Under the pieces are notes generated by a model. The model was not told where the DNA came from, ran no database searches, and saw nothing but the letters and a program-made list of their open reading frames with translations. A stretch of DNA of 64,000 nucleotides from Pseudomonas sp. UFMG81 (GTDB taxonomy: Bacteria > Pseudomonadota > Gammaproteobacteria > Pseudomonadales > Pseudomonadaceae): positions 24,064 to 88,063 of the forward strand of contig NZ_JACAFQ010000019.1 in NCBI RefSeq assembly GCF_015354575.1. Direction: 5' to 3'. The first letter of the stretch is position 1, and each line of letters begins with the position of its first letter. Position numbers and translations under genes: made by a program. Of this stretch, positions 17,120 through 26,225 are shown one piece after another.

Positions 17120-17557
17120 TCAACGATGCCGGTTGCGATCCCCGCCCCAGCCACCGTCCGGCCGTCGATCGCCCTGCCCGTTGGAGTGCCAGCGGTCGCC
17201 ACGCCCCCCACGGTTGTCATTGCGGTAGTCGTTGCGGTTACGGTCACCGCCGTAGTCATAGCGCTGGCGGTTGCCATAGTCGTAACGCGGGTTGCCCTGC
17301 CAGCGCGGCTGCATGCCGGGGGCGGGATAGGGCCGGTAGTGCGGCACTGGCGCCGGGCGGTAATAGCGTGGCGCGGGCTGGTAGTAGTAACGCGGCGCCG
17401 GGGCCACGTAATAGCGGTCCTGGCGGTAATAGCCGGGGTACACATAGCGATCGGCGGTGTAATAGTCCGTGCGGTAGTAGCCTGCGCTTTCGTAGTACGG
17501 CACGCAGGCGGATGTCAGCAGCCCAAGCAGGACGATGAACAGGATTCTCAGGGACAT
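17120..17557 (-). CDS. Tyr/Arg-rich small lipoprotein
   Basis: Predicted lipoprotein of 145 residues with no recognised enzymatic domain. The signal peptide ends in a lipobox, LLTSAC (Cys about residue 18). The mature part is almost entirely Tyr, Arg, Pro, Asn, Gly and Asp, in short near-repeats such as APRYYYQPAPRYYRPAP, then NRQRYDYGGDRNRNDYRND. Such sequences are low-complexity and probably disordered. The start at 17557 is set by a perfect AGGAGG 6 bases upstream. An envelope role is inferred from the lipobox alone. Confidence 0.75.
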   Translation of the reverse strand: MSLRILFIVLLGLLTSACVPYYESAGYYRTDYYTADRYVYPGYYRQDRYYVAPAPRYYYQPAPRYYRPAPVPHYRPYPAPGMQPRWQGNPRYDYGNRQRYDYGGDRNRNDYRNDNRGGRGDRWHSNGQGDRRPDGGWGGDRNRHR

Positions 17558-17769
17558 GGCGGCCTCCTGGACCGCGGGGGTGCCCGGCACAGCGGCGCTG
17601 GCGGGCGTCGATGGCGATGCGTTGCTCGACACTGGATAAGACAGTCATGCCAGGGTTCGGTGCCATTTACGCAACAAAAAGAAACATCTCGTATAACCCT
17701 GAAAAACATGCAGTCATTTTTCGGTCATCTCACTAGAATGTCGCCACCGGCACCTTCCACGGGACGATC

Positions 17770-19260
17770 ATGCCCTCGCCTTCCGCCCTGCTCTCGCAAC
17801 GCTCGCTGATCTTCACCCTGCTGCTGTTGCTGGCCTGCGGCTTCCTGGCCACGTCGCTGCTGAGCTACTACGCCTCGCGCGGGGCCATCCGTGACGGCAT
17901 CGTCAACACCGAACTGCCGCTGACCTCCGACACCGTCTATTCCGAGATCCAGAAAGACCTGATCCGCCCGGTGCAGATCGCCTCGATGATGGCCCAGGAC
18001 ACCTTTGTGCGGGACTGGGTGCTGGCCGGTGAGCAGGATGCCACGCGCATCACCCGCTACCTGGGCGAGGTGATGGGCAGCCAGGGCACCTGTACCAGCT
18101 TCCTGGTGTCCAACCGCAGCCTCACCTACTACCAGGCCAAGGGCGTGCTCAAGCAGGTCAAGGCCGATGCCTGGCGCGATGCCTGGTACTTTCGCCTGCG
18201 CCAGTCCAGCGAGCCCTACGAAATCAACGTGGACCTGGACATGGCCAACCAGGACAAGCTCACCGTGTTCATCAACTACCGCATGCTCGATTACCAGCAG
18301 CGTTTCATCGGCGCGGTCGGGGTGGGGCTGAGCGTGGAGTCGGTGGTGAGCCTGATCGACGACTACCAACGCCGCTACCAACGCGCGGTGCTGTTTACCG
18401 ACGCCCAGGGCAAGGTCCTGCTGACCGGGTCCGACGGTGGCCCCCACGGCCTGCGCGCCGGCCAGCAGTTGAGCGACAGCCGGCAGTGGCAGGAACTGCT
18501 GGCACGCATGCCGACCCCCACCCCCGGCAGCCACGAGTACCACGACCGCGACGGCCATAGCCACTTCCTCAACGTGCGCCAGTTGCCTGAGCTTGGCTGG
18601 TACCTGCTGGTGGACAAGCGCGAGACCGGCGCCCTGGACCGCATCCGCCAGTCGCTGTACCTGAACCTGGCCATCTGCGCGATGATCACCCTCGTAGTGC
18701 TGTCGCTGCTAAATGCCATGATCAAGCGCCATCAGGACAACGCCGAGGCACTGGCCACCCTCGACAGCCTCACCGGCCTACCCAACCGGCGCAGTTTCGA
18801 CCTGCTGGCCGGCCAGGCGCTGGTCGATGCCCAGCGCGACAGCGCGCCGCTGGTCGCCCTGCTGATCGACCTCGACCACTTCAAGGCGCTCAACGACACC
18901 CATGGCCACCTGGCCGGCGACGAAGTGCTGCGCCAGTTCGCCAATGTGCTGCAAGGCAGCCTGCGCCAGTCCGATATACTCTGCCGCTGGGGCGGCGAGG
19001 AGTTCATCGTGCTGCTGCGTGAAACCCAAGGCCGCCAGGCCATCGAGGTGGCCGAAAAAATCCGCCGGCGCACCGAGCAGCTGACCTTCAGCCATGCCGA
19101 GCAGCCGCTGCGCCTGACCGTCAGCGTCGGCCTCGCCGGCCTGCGGCCAGGCGACACCCTTCACAGCCTGCTCGGCCGCGCCGACCACGCCCTGTATCGT
19201 GCCAAACAAGGCGGACGCAACCGTGTCTGCAGCGAAATGCCCGGAACCGAACATGCCTGA
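17770..19260 (+). CDS. Membrane-bound diguanylate cyclase with periplasmic sensor domain
   Basis: Makes cyclic-di-GMP from two GTP. The 496-residue protein has a membrane helix at about residues 15-33, a large periplasmic Cache-like sensor region (about 35-290), a second helix (about 297-315) and a C-terminal GGDEF domain (about 330-490). The active-site motif is GGEEF in CRWGGEEFIVLL, a functional variant. RQSD five residues before it matches the RxxD inhibitory I-site, so product inhibition is likely. The metal-binding LIDLDHFKALND and the substrate-contacting LTGLPNRR are intact. The stop overlaps the start of the next gene. Confidence 0.92.
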   Translation: MPSPSALLSQRSLIFTLLLLLACGFLATSLLSYYASRGAIRDGIVNTELPLTSDTVYSEIQKDLIRPVQIASMMAQDTFVRDWVLAGEQDATRITRYLGEVMGSQGTCTSFLVSNRSLTYYQAKGVLKQVKADAWRDAWYFRLRQSSEPYEINVDLDMANQDKLTVFINYRMLDYQQRFIGAVGVGLSVESVVSLIDDYQRRYQRAVLFTDAQGKVLLTGSDGGPHGLRAGQQLSDSRQWQELLARMPTPTPGSHEYHDRDGHSHFLNVRQLPELGWYLLVDKRETGALDRIRQSLYLNLAICAMITLVVLSLLNAMIKRHQDNAEALATLDSLTGLPNRRSFDLLAGQALVDAQRDSAPLVALLIDLDHFKALNDTHGHLAGDEVLRQFANVLQGSLRQSDILCRWGGEEFIVLLRETQGRQAIEVAEKIRRRTEQLTFSHAEQPLRLTVSVGLAGLRPGDTLHSLLGRADHALYRAKQGGRNRVCSEMPGTEHA

Positions 19261-19474
19261 CGACCAGCGCTGCCCTGCCTGTGGCGCCCCCAACCAATGC
19301 GGCTTGGCCGACCCACGCAGCGCCACCCGAGGGTGCTGGTGCTTCGACGTCCGCATCGACCCGGCCGTGATCGCCGCCCTGCCCGCCGAACTGCGCGACA
19401 AAGCCTGCCTGTGCCCGGCCTGCGCGCAGGTGGACGAACAGCTCAAGGCAGCGTCATCTGCCGCGATCCGTTAA
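19253..19474 (+). CDS. Cysteine-rich CWC family small protein
   Basis: A 73-residue protein with eight cysteines in CPACGxxNxCG and GCWCFD motifs, then CLCPACA near the end, the pattern of the CWC (cysteine-rich, often with pseudouridine synthase genes) family; likely a metal-binding fold. The ATG at 19253 overlaps the TGA of the diguanylate cyclase gene, suggesting coupled translation. rsuA follows 31 bp later, a common neighbour for this family in pseudomonads. Function is unknown; a role in RNA modification is suggested only by context. Confidence 0.75.
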   Translation: MPDDQRCPACGAPNQCGLADPRSATRGCWCFDVRIDPAVIAALPAELRDKACLCPACAQVDEQLKAASSAAIR

Positions 19475-19505
19475 ACTGCGCGCCGATTCCCCGCGACCTG
19501 CCGCC

Positions 19506-20198
19506 ATGCGCCTCGACCGTTTTCTCACCAACCTGCCCTGCTACAACCGCCAGCACGTGCGCCTGCTGCTGGCGCAGCGACGTGTGAGCGTGGATGGCGT
19601 GGCGGTCAGCGACCCGCTGCACGAAGTGCGTGAGTTCAGCCGGGTCGTAGTGGACGAACAGGTGCTGCAGCCAGGCCGCCCGGCACGCTACCTGATGCTG
19701 CACAAGCCCGCCGGTTGCGTCAGCGCCACCCGCGACCCGCAGCACCCCACCGTGCTCGACCTGCTGCCGGCCGACCTGCGCGACGACCTGCACATCGCCG
19801 GGCGCCTGGACTACAACACCACCGGCCTGCTGATCCTGACCAACGACGGCCAGTGGTCACGGCGCCTGACCCAGCCGAAAACCCAGGTGGCCAAGACCTA
19901 CCTGGTGCAGACCGAGGACGAGATCGGCGCTCATTACGTGGACAAGTTCCGTGAAGGGTTCTACTTCGCCTTCGAGGACCTCACCACCCAGCCCGCCCAG
20001 TTGGACCTCCTCGGCCCACGTGAGGCACGGCTGGCGATCGTCGAAGGGCGCTACCACCAGGTCAAGCGCATGTTCGGTTTCTTCCAGAACAAGGTGGTGG
20101 GGCTGCATCGGCAGAGCATGGGCGCGATCGAACTGGACCCCGGCTTGGCACCCGGCCAATTCCGCGTACTCAGCGACAGCGAAATCGCCTGTTTCTGA
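19506..20198 (+). CDS. rsuA: 16S rRNA pseudouridine(516) synthase
   Basis: RNA-modifying enzyme of 230 residues converting U516 of 16S rRNA to pseudouridine. Seen: an N-terminal S4 RNA-binding domain (MRLDRFLTNLPCYNRQHVRLLL..., about residues 1-60) and the RsuA/RluB-type catalytic domain with GRLDYNTTGLLILTNDG (split here, about 98-114), whose Asp is the catalytic nucleophile, and the later KxYLVQTEDE and EGRYHQVKRMF motifs. The length and S4 domain favour RsuA over RluE. It follows the CWC gene closely. Confidence 0.9.
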   Translation: MRLDRFLTNLPCYNRQHVRLLLAQRRVSVDGVAVSDPLHEVREFSRVVVDEQVLQPGRPARYLMLHKPAGCVSATRDPQHPTVLDLLPADLRDDLHIAGRLDYNTTGLLILTNDGQWSRRLTQPKTQVAKTYLVQTEDEIGAHYVDKFREGFYFAFEDLTTQPAQLDLLGPREARLAIVEGRYHQVKRMFGFFQNKVVGLHRQSMGAIELDPGLAPGQFRVLSDSEIACF

Positions 20199-20635
20199 CG
20201 TAACGCGAGCGCCCTGCGACGGCGTTTTTCGCGCAAACGATTGGGTAGTCGCAACGCTTTTCCACTACACCGACCGCCTGGCAGTTCAGCACAAAAAATA
20301 CCCCGAACGGCACTTGCGCGATGCCGCCCCCGCTGCTTGACTGCCAACTTGTCGGTCCGCATGTGACTCAACGGTCACAAACGCAGTCCAAGACACCTTT
20401 TTGCCGGCCACCCAGGGTCTCGATGCCTTGGGGCACGGCAGAATCGCCCGCCACAACAACACCGTCGACACAAGCGTCAAGGATCGACACAAGGGCCTAC
20501 CGGTTTATCTTCCAGGCGAATGCCTACCTGTCATAAAGCACGTGCACCCTGATGGGCCTGTACGGTTGATCCGCGAATCAACCACACAGACCACCAGGAG
20601 ACGCGAACACCCTTTTTGCGCCAGGAGTCGATGAC
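20199..20635. other. 437-bp intergenic region before phaG
   Basis: No convincing gene. It holds a small palindrome GGTTGAT-CCGCGA-ATCAACC at 20564-20583, about 50 bp upstream of phaG, and an AGGAGACG ribosome site close to the phaG start. I could not assign a promoter; the length fits a long leader or regulated promoter region. Confidence 0.45.
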
Positions 20636-21520
20636 ATGAGGCCAGAAATCGCTGTACTTGATATCCAAGGGCAGTACCGGGTTTACACGGAGTTCCACCG
20701 CGCACAAGGCGCCGAAAAGACCATCATCCTGATCAATGGCTCGCTGGCCACCACCGCGTCCTTCGCCCAGACCGTGCGCAACCTGCACCCGCAGTTCAAC
20801 GTGGTGCTGTACGACCAGCCGTATGCCGGCAAGTCCAAGCCGCACAACCGCCAGGAACGGCTGATCACCAAGGAGACCGAGGCGCACATCCTCCTCGAGC
20901 TGATCGAGCACTTCCAGGCCGACCACGTGATGTCGTTCTCCTGGGGCGGGGCTTGCGGCCTGCTGGCGCTGGCGCACCAGCCGCGGCGGGTGAAGAAGGC
21001 CATCGTCAGCTCGTTCTCGCCGGTGATCAACGAACCGATGCGCGACTACCTGGAGCGCGGTTGCCAGTACCTGGCCGCTTGCGACCGCTACCAGGTGGGC
21101 AACCTGGTCAACGACACCATCGGCAAGTACCTGCCGTCGCTGTTCAAGCGCTTCAACTACCGCCACGTGAGCAGCCTGGACAGCCACGAGTACGCGCAGA
21201 TGCACTTCCACATCAACCAAGTGCTCGAACACGACCTGGAACGGGCGCTGAAGGCCGCGCGCAACATCGACATCCCGGTGCTGTTCATCAACGGCGACCG
21301 TGACGAGTACACCACCGTCGAAGATGCCCGCCAGTTCAGCAAACATGTGGGGCAAAGCCACTTCAGCGTGATCCGCGACGCCGGCCACTTCCTCGATATG
21401 GAACACAAAGGCGCCTGCGAGGATACCCGTGGCGTCATGCTGGGCTTCCTCAAGCCGAGTGCGCGCGAAACCCGCCCACGCCACACCCACACGCAGGGGT
21501 ACCATGCACTGGCCTACTGA
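20636..21520 (+). CDS. phaG: PhaG, (R)-3-hydroxyacyl-ACP transacylase/thioesterase
   Basis: Links fatty-acid synthesis to medium-chain polyhydroxyalkanoate production by releasing 3-hydroxyacyl groups from ACP; first described as an acyl-ACP:CoA transacylase, later as a thioesterase acting with a CoA ligase. The 294-residue alpha/beta-hydrolase has the PhaG look: MRPEIAVLDIQGQYRVYTEF start, IILINGSLATTASF oxyanion region (about 32-45), SFSWGGACGL nucleophile elbow (about 102-111), and a C-terminal AGHFLDMEH with the catalytic His. RhlA is the closest paralogue, but the length, N-terminus and P. putida context (phaG beside rsuA and tRNA-Gly) favour PhaG. Confidence 0.9.
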   Translation: MRPEIAVLDIQGQYRVYTEFHRAQGAEKTIILINGSLATTASFAQTVRNLHPQFNVVLYDQPYAGKSKPHNRQERLITKETEAHILLELIEHFQADHVMSFSWGGACGLLALAHQPRRVKKAIVSSFSPVINEPMRDYLERGCQYLAACDRYQVGNLVNDTIGKYLPSLFKRFNYRHVSSLDSHEYAQMHFHINQVLEHDLERALKAARNIDIPVLFINGDRDEYTTVEDARQFSKHVGQSHFSVIRDAGHFLDMEHKGACEDTRGVMLGFLKPSARETRPRHTHTQGYHALAY

Positions 21521-21633
21521 AAGCAACGGTGTCCTGTAGCCCGACTACCCGCAGGCTGCAGGTCGCCAACAGGCTTTTTATGACTTCGGGCTATTAATTG
21601 GGTGGGGGTTATGGTAAAAAGTCGAGCGCAAAC

Positions 21634-21707
21634 GCGGGTATAGTTTAGTGGCAAAACGAAAGCTTCCCAAGCTTTAGTTGAGGGTTCGATTCCCTCTACC
21701 CGCTCCA
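21634..21707 (+). tRNA. tRNA-Gly (anticodon CCC)
   Basis: Cloverleaf readable directly: acceptor GCGGGTA pairs with TACCCGC, the anticodon arm is AAAGC-TTCCCAA-GCTTT giving anticodon CCC, the T arm contains GGTTCGATTCC, and CCA is encoded at the 3' end. 74 nt including CCA. Confidence 0.95.
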
Positions 21708-21750
21708 GATCGCATTCCCCGCATGACGTTCAAGTAACGTCATCGCTGTC

Positions 21751-21775
21751 AAAAGGAGCCTCGGCTCCTTTTTTC
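21751..21775 (+). terminator. Rho-independent terminator after tRNA-Gly
   Basis: Hairpin AAAAGGAGCC-TC-GGCTCCTT followed by TTTT, 44 bp after the tRNA. Typical intrinsic terminator. Confidence 0.9.
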
Positions 21776-21923
21776 GTTTCCGCCTTCCAGGTTTATTGAC
21801 CTGGCCCATGACCACCGTGCGCCCGATCCGCTTGAATGCCCGGCTCCGGTACTGACTTGCAAGCGCCAGGGCCGGCGGCGCATAAGCACCTAAGCTTGAG
21901 CAAACATCTCCAAAGGACTGCCC

Positions 21924-23624
21924 ATGTTTCTCTCCCGCTGGCTACCGGGCCTGGCCAATCTGCTGCACTACCGCCGCGAGTGGTTCCACGCCGACCTGCA
22001 GGCAGGTCTCTCGGTGGCCGCGATCCAGATCCCCATCGCCATCGCCTACGCGCAGATCGTCGGCCTGCCGCCGCAATACGGCCTGTATGCCTGCGTGCTG
22101 CCGATGATGGTTTATGCGCTGGTCGGCAGTTCGCGCCAGTTGATGGTCGGCCCGGATGCCGCCACCTGCGCCATGATCGGCGGCGCAGTGGCCCCGCTGG
22201 CCATGGGCGACCCTCAGCGCATCGCCGAACTGTCGGTGATCGTCACCGTGCTGGTGGGGGCGATGCTGATCGCCGCCGGGGTGGCGCGGGCGGGCTTTAT
22301 CGCCAGCTTCTTCTCGCGGCCGATCCTCATCGGCTACCTCAACGGTATCGGCTTGAGCCTGATCGCCGGGCAACTGTCGAAAGTGGTGGGCTTCAAGATC
22401 GAGGGCGACGGTTTCATCCTCAGCCTGGTCAACTTCCTCCAGCGCCTGAACGAGATCCACTGGCTTACCCTGGCCATCGGCCTGGCCGGGCTGGCCTTGC
22501 TTATCTGGCTGCCGCGCCGCTTCCCGCGCTTGCCCGCGGCCCTGGTGACGGTGGTGGTGTTCACTGCCGTGGCCGGGCTGTTCGGCCTGGACCACTACGG
22601 CGTGGCGATCCTCGGCCCGGTGCCGGCGGGCATCCCGGAGCTGGCCTGGCCACAAAGCACCCTGGCGGAAACCAAGAGCCTGCTGCGCGACGCCCTGGGT
22701 ATCGCCACCATCAGCTTTTGCAGCGCCATGCTCACCGCCCGCAGCTTCGCCGCCCGCCACGGCTACGCGATCAACGCCAACCATGAGTTCGTCGCCCTCG
22801 GCGTGAGCAACCTGGCCGCCGGCATCTCCCAGGGCTTCGCCATCAGCGGCGCCGACTCACGCACCGCAGTCAACGACATGGTCGGCGGCAAGAGCCAGCT
22901 GGTGGGCATCATCGCTGCGCTGGTGATCGCCCTGATCCTGCTGTTCTTCACCGCGCCCATGGCCTGGATCCCCCAAGCCGCGCTGGGAGCCGTGCTGCTG
23001 ATGGCCGGCTGGGGGCTGATCGACGTCAAGTCGCTCAAGACCATCCGCAAGCTCAGCCGCTTCGAGTTCTGGCTGTGCCTGCTGACCACGGTTGGTGTGC
23101 TGGGCCTGGGGGTACTGCCGGGCATCGTGTTCGCCGTCACCCTCGCCATCCTGCGCCTGCTGTACAGCATCTACCAGCCCACCGACGCCGTGCTCGGCTG
23201 GATGCCGGGCATCGAGGGGCAGGTGGACGTGCGCCAGCACAAAGACGCCCGCACCGTGCCGGGCCTGGTGGTGTACCGCTTCGACGACGCGATCCTGTTC
23301 TTCAATGCCGACTACTTCAAGATGCGCCTGCTCGAAGCCGTACAGGGCGCGGAAAACACCGAAGTGGTGCTGTTCGACGCCGAAGCCGTGACCAGCATCG
23401 ATGTCAGCGGCATCGCCGCCCTGCGCGAAGTGCGCGACACCCTGGCCGCCCAGGGCATCCACTTCGCCATCGCCCGCGCGCGCGGCACCTTCCTGCGCAT
23501 GCTGGTGCGCTCGGGGATGGCGAGGGAAATGGAAGACAAGCTGCTGTTCGGCTCGGTGCGGGCGGGGATCAGGGCGTATCGGGTGTGGCGCAACAGGAGT
23601 CGGCAGAACCCCACCGACAAGTGA
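21924..23624 (+). CDS. SulP-family anion transporter with STAS domain
   Basis: Inner-membrane transporter of 566 residues from the SLC26/SulP family (sulfate, bicarbonate, nitrate or dicarboxylates). Seen: the early family motif AYAQIVGLPPQYGLYACVLP (about residues 40-59), GSSRQLMVGPDAA, about 10-12 membrane helices to residue 430, and a C-terminal cytoplasmic STAS domain (about 440-550) with the VLFDAEAVTSIDVSGIAAL stretch. The substrate cannot be read from sequence. The gene has its own leader after the tRNA terminator and CAAAGGA before the ATG. Confidence 0.9.
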   Translation: MFLSRWLPGLANLLHYRREWFHADLQAGLSVAAIQIPIAIAYAQIVGLPPQYGLYACVLPMMVYALVGSSRQLMVGPDAATCAMIGGAVAPLAMGDPQRIAELSVIVTVLVGAMLIAAGVARAGFIASFFSRPILIGYLNGIGLSLIAGQLSKVVGFKIEGDGFILSLVNFLQRLNEIHWLTLAIGLAGLALLIWLPRRFPRLPAALVTVVVFTAVAGLFGLDHYGVAILGPVPAGIPELAWPQSTLAETKSLLRDALGIATISFCSAMLTARSFAARHGYAINANHEFVALGVSNLAAGISQGFAISGADSRTAVNDMVGGKSQLVGIIAALVIALILLFFTAPMAWIPQAALGAVLLMAGWGLIDVKSLKTIRKLSRFEFWLCLLTTVGVLGLGVLPGIVFAVTLAILRLLYSIYQPTDAVLGWMPGIEGQVDVRQHKDARTVPGLVVYRFDDAILFFNADYFKMRLLEAVQGAENTEVVLFDAEAVTSIDVSGIAALREVRDTLAAQGIHFAIARARGTFLRMLVRSGMAREMEDKLLFGSVRAGIRAYRVWRNRSRQNPTDK

Positions 23625-23653
23625 TGGCCCGGGGAAACCCGGGCCTGACCAAA

Positions 23654-24136
23654 TCAAGCCTGCGGATAACTGCACCCTACGTACAGGTCGCGGTCCTTGT
23701 CCTCGGTCGAGACCACCCGCAGCGTGCCTTTGCTGTCGAGCACCCGCTGGTAATCGACGTAACCGTCGGTATCCAGGGTCTTCTTCAACTTGAGCCCGTT
23801 GGCGAGCTTGGCGGCATCGGCCTGGGGCGCGGTGCTGCTGGTCAGCAGGTAGAAGCTGAAGCGGTCGGTCATCACCAGGGTGCTGGACGTTACGCCATTG
23901 ATGCTCAGCGCCGAGGGGACCTGCCAGGCTGCGCCGCCCCAGGGGCTGTGCTCATCGTCCTTGGTGAAGGTCAGTTGCTCGGCATCGGCCAGCTGGTTGA
24001 ACTGCTCCACCTGCTGCGCGCTGGCCTGGCACTGCGCCAGCGCGGTGAACAGGGCGACCTGGGCCGAGTCGGCAGCGGATACGGAGAACGAGGCCAGGCA
24101 ACCGGCCAGTGCAATGATACGAAGCGATGTTTTCAT
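23654..24136 (-). CDS. Hypothetical periplasmic protein
   Basis: A 160-residue protein not assigned to a family. Signal peptide MKTSLRIIALAGCLASFSVSA, cleaved before ADSAQ. The mature part has two Cys (one near TALAQCQAS, one at the C-terminal YVGCSYPQA) that could form a disulfide, and no further motif I recognise. GGGAAG precedes the ATG at 24136. It is the second of two small exported-protein genes read in the same direction, 14 bp after the first. Confidence 0.75.
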   Translation of the reverse strand: MKTSLRIIALAGCLASFSVSAADSAQVALFTALAQCQASAQQVEQFNQLADAEQLTFTKDDEHSPWGGAAWQVPSALSINGVTSSTLVMTDRFSFYLLTSSTAPQADAAKLANGLKLKKTLDTDGYVDYQRVLDSKGTLRVVSTEDKDRDLYVGCSYPQA

Positions 24137-24150
24137 GAGAACTTCCCTGT

Positions 24151-24522
24151 TCAGTCGAATGTGCATTGTTTGAATGCCATGAAGTCACTGCCGGAGGTGA
24201 ATTGCAACACGCACTCGGCATCGAACTTCTGGCCCAGGCGCATGGCTTTCATGCGCGCGTCCTGGGCCTCGTCGGCACCATTGAGGCGGGCCAGTTCATA
24301 GCCGTCATCGTCACCGGCGACGAGCATCGGCGCGCCCTGGAGGTTGCTCTTGACCCCCAGCGCCACGGCCGTGATCTGCACCGGCTGGTTCAGCTCTTCC
24401 ATGCTCAGCGTGGAATAGCCCTTCTGCTCGTACACCTGGTACAGCGTGGAAATATCCTGGGCATTGGCGCCCGGGGCAAGCAAGAGGCCGCAGGCAAGCG
24501 CAGCCATGATCGTGGGTTTCAC
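24151..24522 (-). CDS. Small exported protein, tRNA_anti-like OB fold
   Basis: A 123-residue exported protein: signal peptide MKPTIMAALACGLLLAPGANA then a compact beta domain (ITAVALGVKS...LVAGDDDGYELARL...LGQKFDAECVL...FKQCTFD) that resembles the tRNA_anti-like OB-fold family, with two Cys likely disulfide-bonded. Function unknown; family members are often lipoprotein or periplasmic accessory proteins. It is upstream of the 23654-24136 gene in the same orientation and probably shares its transcript. Confidence 0.65.
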   Translation of the reverse strand: MKPTIMAALACGLLLAPGANAQDISTLYQVYEQKGYSTLSMEELNQPVQITAVALGVKSNLQGAPMLVAGDDDGYELARLNGADEAQDARMKAMRLGQKFDAECVLQFTSGSDFMAFKQCTFD

Positions 24523-24619
24523 ACTAACTCCTTGTGTCGAATCTCCGGTGCTGGTGCGCCGAAGGCAGGCACTGTGCCATCAACCTGCCCGGCGCGCCAT
24601 CGGGGTCTCCCTGATTCGC

Positions 24620-26218
24620 CTAATGTGGCACGCAGGCCTGCGGCGATGCCTGGATGCCACGGCCAAGCAAGCTGATCAACCCGCACGGCAGGCTCCCGCG
24701 CCATTGCAGGTAGTCGTGCCCGGCGGGGTATTCGACCTGCTCCACCGCATACCCCTTGGCCAACAGCACATCGCGCAGGTGGCGGTTGGTGTCGAGGATC
24801 TTCGGCCCTTCGAACAACCCAGACTGCAAGTAGAAGCGCAGTGGTTGGCGCGGCGCCCTGGCGTACTCGCGGGTCAGCCAGCCGGGCTCATCAGCCGCCT
24901 GCGCCCACCAGTAGGAGCCTGACAGGCTCAACACATTGCCGAACAGTTCCGGGTGGGTCAGCCCCATGTAGGCTGAGGCCAGGCCGCCATAGCTGGAGCC
25001 GGCGACCACCGTGCGCGAGGCCGGCGCCGACAGCCCCTGCTCTCGCGCCCAGGGCATCAGCTCCTCGGCCATGAAGCGGGCGAAACGTGGATTGGGCGGC
25101 AACTCCTGCTGTCGGCTCAGGTCGCTGGGGTTGGCGATGATCAGCGCGGCGGTGGCAGGGATCAGGCCATCGGCGATGAGGTTGTCGAGGATCGTCGGGG
25201 TCGGCACCTGGCGGGTGTAGGCATGGGCATCGAACAGCACCAGCAGGCCTTGGTCGGCCTTGCCCGGGCGCCAGCCGGCCGGGCGGTACAGGTAGACGTC
25301 CCGCTCGTTGCCCAGCAGCCGGCTGGCCAGGCGCTTGCGCTCGACGCTGCCACGGCGCACGCCTTCGCGCGCGGCCACCCAGGGTTGCGGGGCCGCATCC
25401 GGCAGCTCCAGGCGCGAGCGCGACAACCACGGATCACCGCTGCCATCGGCGAAGGTATTCGGGTTGAGCGGGTCGCGTCGTGTGGTGGCGAGGATCACCC
25501 GCCGATCATCCGACACCGGCACGTCGGGCGCCATCTGGTAGCTCAGGCGAGTGCCCGCCGGCACCACGAAACTGTGGTACCAGACATCGCTGTCGGCAAG
25601 CCGGTGCAATGGCTCGTGATTGCCCGATGGCGCGCCGAACATGCGCACATTGTCACGCGCACCGCGCCACAGGAAGGTCACCAGGCGCTGCTCGGGCTGG
25701 CCGTCGAGCGCCTCGACCAGCGGCGTGCCCTCGGCCCCACGGGCCTGCCAGAACGCCACGCTGGTGCCGCCCTCGCTCAACTGCTGTGCCAGCTGGCGCA
25801 AGGTCGGGCTGGCCAATGGCACTTGCCCGCGCCGCTGCCCGACGTCAGGCAGCACTTGCTCCAGACACAAGCTGAAGCGTTCGCCCGGGCGGATCGCCAG
25901 CGGCTCGGCGCGCAGCGCGTACTGCCCATCCTGCCCCGCAACGAAGAGAAATTCGCGTGGCTGATCCAACCCATCGATCAGCAGGCGCAGCGGATGCCCT
26001 TGGGCATTGAGCAGGCGCAGGTCGATATCACCGTCGACACGTCCGCGTACCAGATCCCCGGCCTTGAGGGAAAGGTTCCAGGTTGGCCGGCGTGACTCAC
26101 CCACCTGCCCCGTCACTGCCCCGCCCACTTCAAGCACCGCCTGCCCTGAAGCCATCACGACCCCAGAGCAGGCCAGCGCCAGGCACAACCCTGCGGCTAT
26201 TCGCTTGATTCGTTGCAT
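24620..26218 (-). CDS. Periplasmic enterobactin-esterase-like hydrolase (Fes/PfeE type)
   Basis: Alpha/beta-hydrolase of 532 residues predicted to open catecholate siderophore ester bonds and free the iron. Seen: signal peptide MQRIKRIAAGLCLALACSGVVMA (periplasmic, unlike cytoplasmic E. coli Fes), an N-terminal beta domain typical of enterochelin esterases (to about residue 290), then the catalytic domain with VVAGSSYGGLASAYMGLTHP (nucleophile Ser, about 405-424) and a C-terminal YPAGHDYLQWR carrying the catalytic His. The start at 26218 has GAGGTGG upstream and lies 8 bp after the receptor stop. It ends the FecI-FecR-receptor cassette, fitting use of an imported siderophore. Confidence 0.88.
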   Translation of the reverse strand: MQRIKRIAAGLCLALACSGVVMASGQAVLEVGGAVTGQVGESRRPTWNLSLKAGDLVRGRVDGDIDLRLLNAQGHPLRLLIDGLDQPREFLFVAGQDGQYALRAEPLAIRPGERFSLCLEQVLPDVGQRRGQVPLASPTLRQLAQQLSEGGTSVAFWQARGAEGTPLVEALDGQPEQRLVTFLWRGARDNVRMFGAPSGNHEPLHRLADSDVWYHSFVVPAGTRLSYQMAPDVPVSDDRRVILATTRRDPLNPNTFADGSGDPWLSRSRLELPDAAPQPWVAAREGVRRGSVERKRLASRLLGNERDVYLYRPAGWRPGKADQGLLVLFDAHAYTRQVPTPTILDNLIADGLIPATAALIIANPSDLSRQQELPPNPRFARFMAEELMPWAREQGLSAPASRTVVAGSSYGGLASAYMGLTHPELFGNVLSLSGSYWWAQAADEPGWLTREYARAPRQPLRFYLQSGLFEGPKILDTNRHLRDVLLAKGYAVEQVEYPAGHDYLQWRGSLPCGLISLLGRGIQASPQACVPH

Positions 26219-26225
26219 GCCCACC

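Noticed and set aside
21634..21775. tRNA-Gly as an integration site for an island
   Set aside because: The genes on both sides (phaG, sulP) look core and no tRNA 3'-end duplicate or integrase gene was seen in the window.
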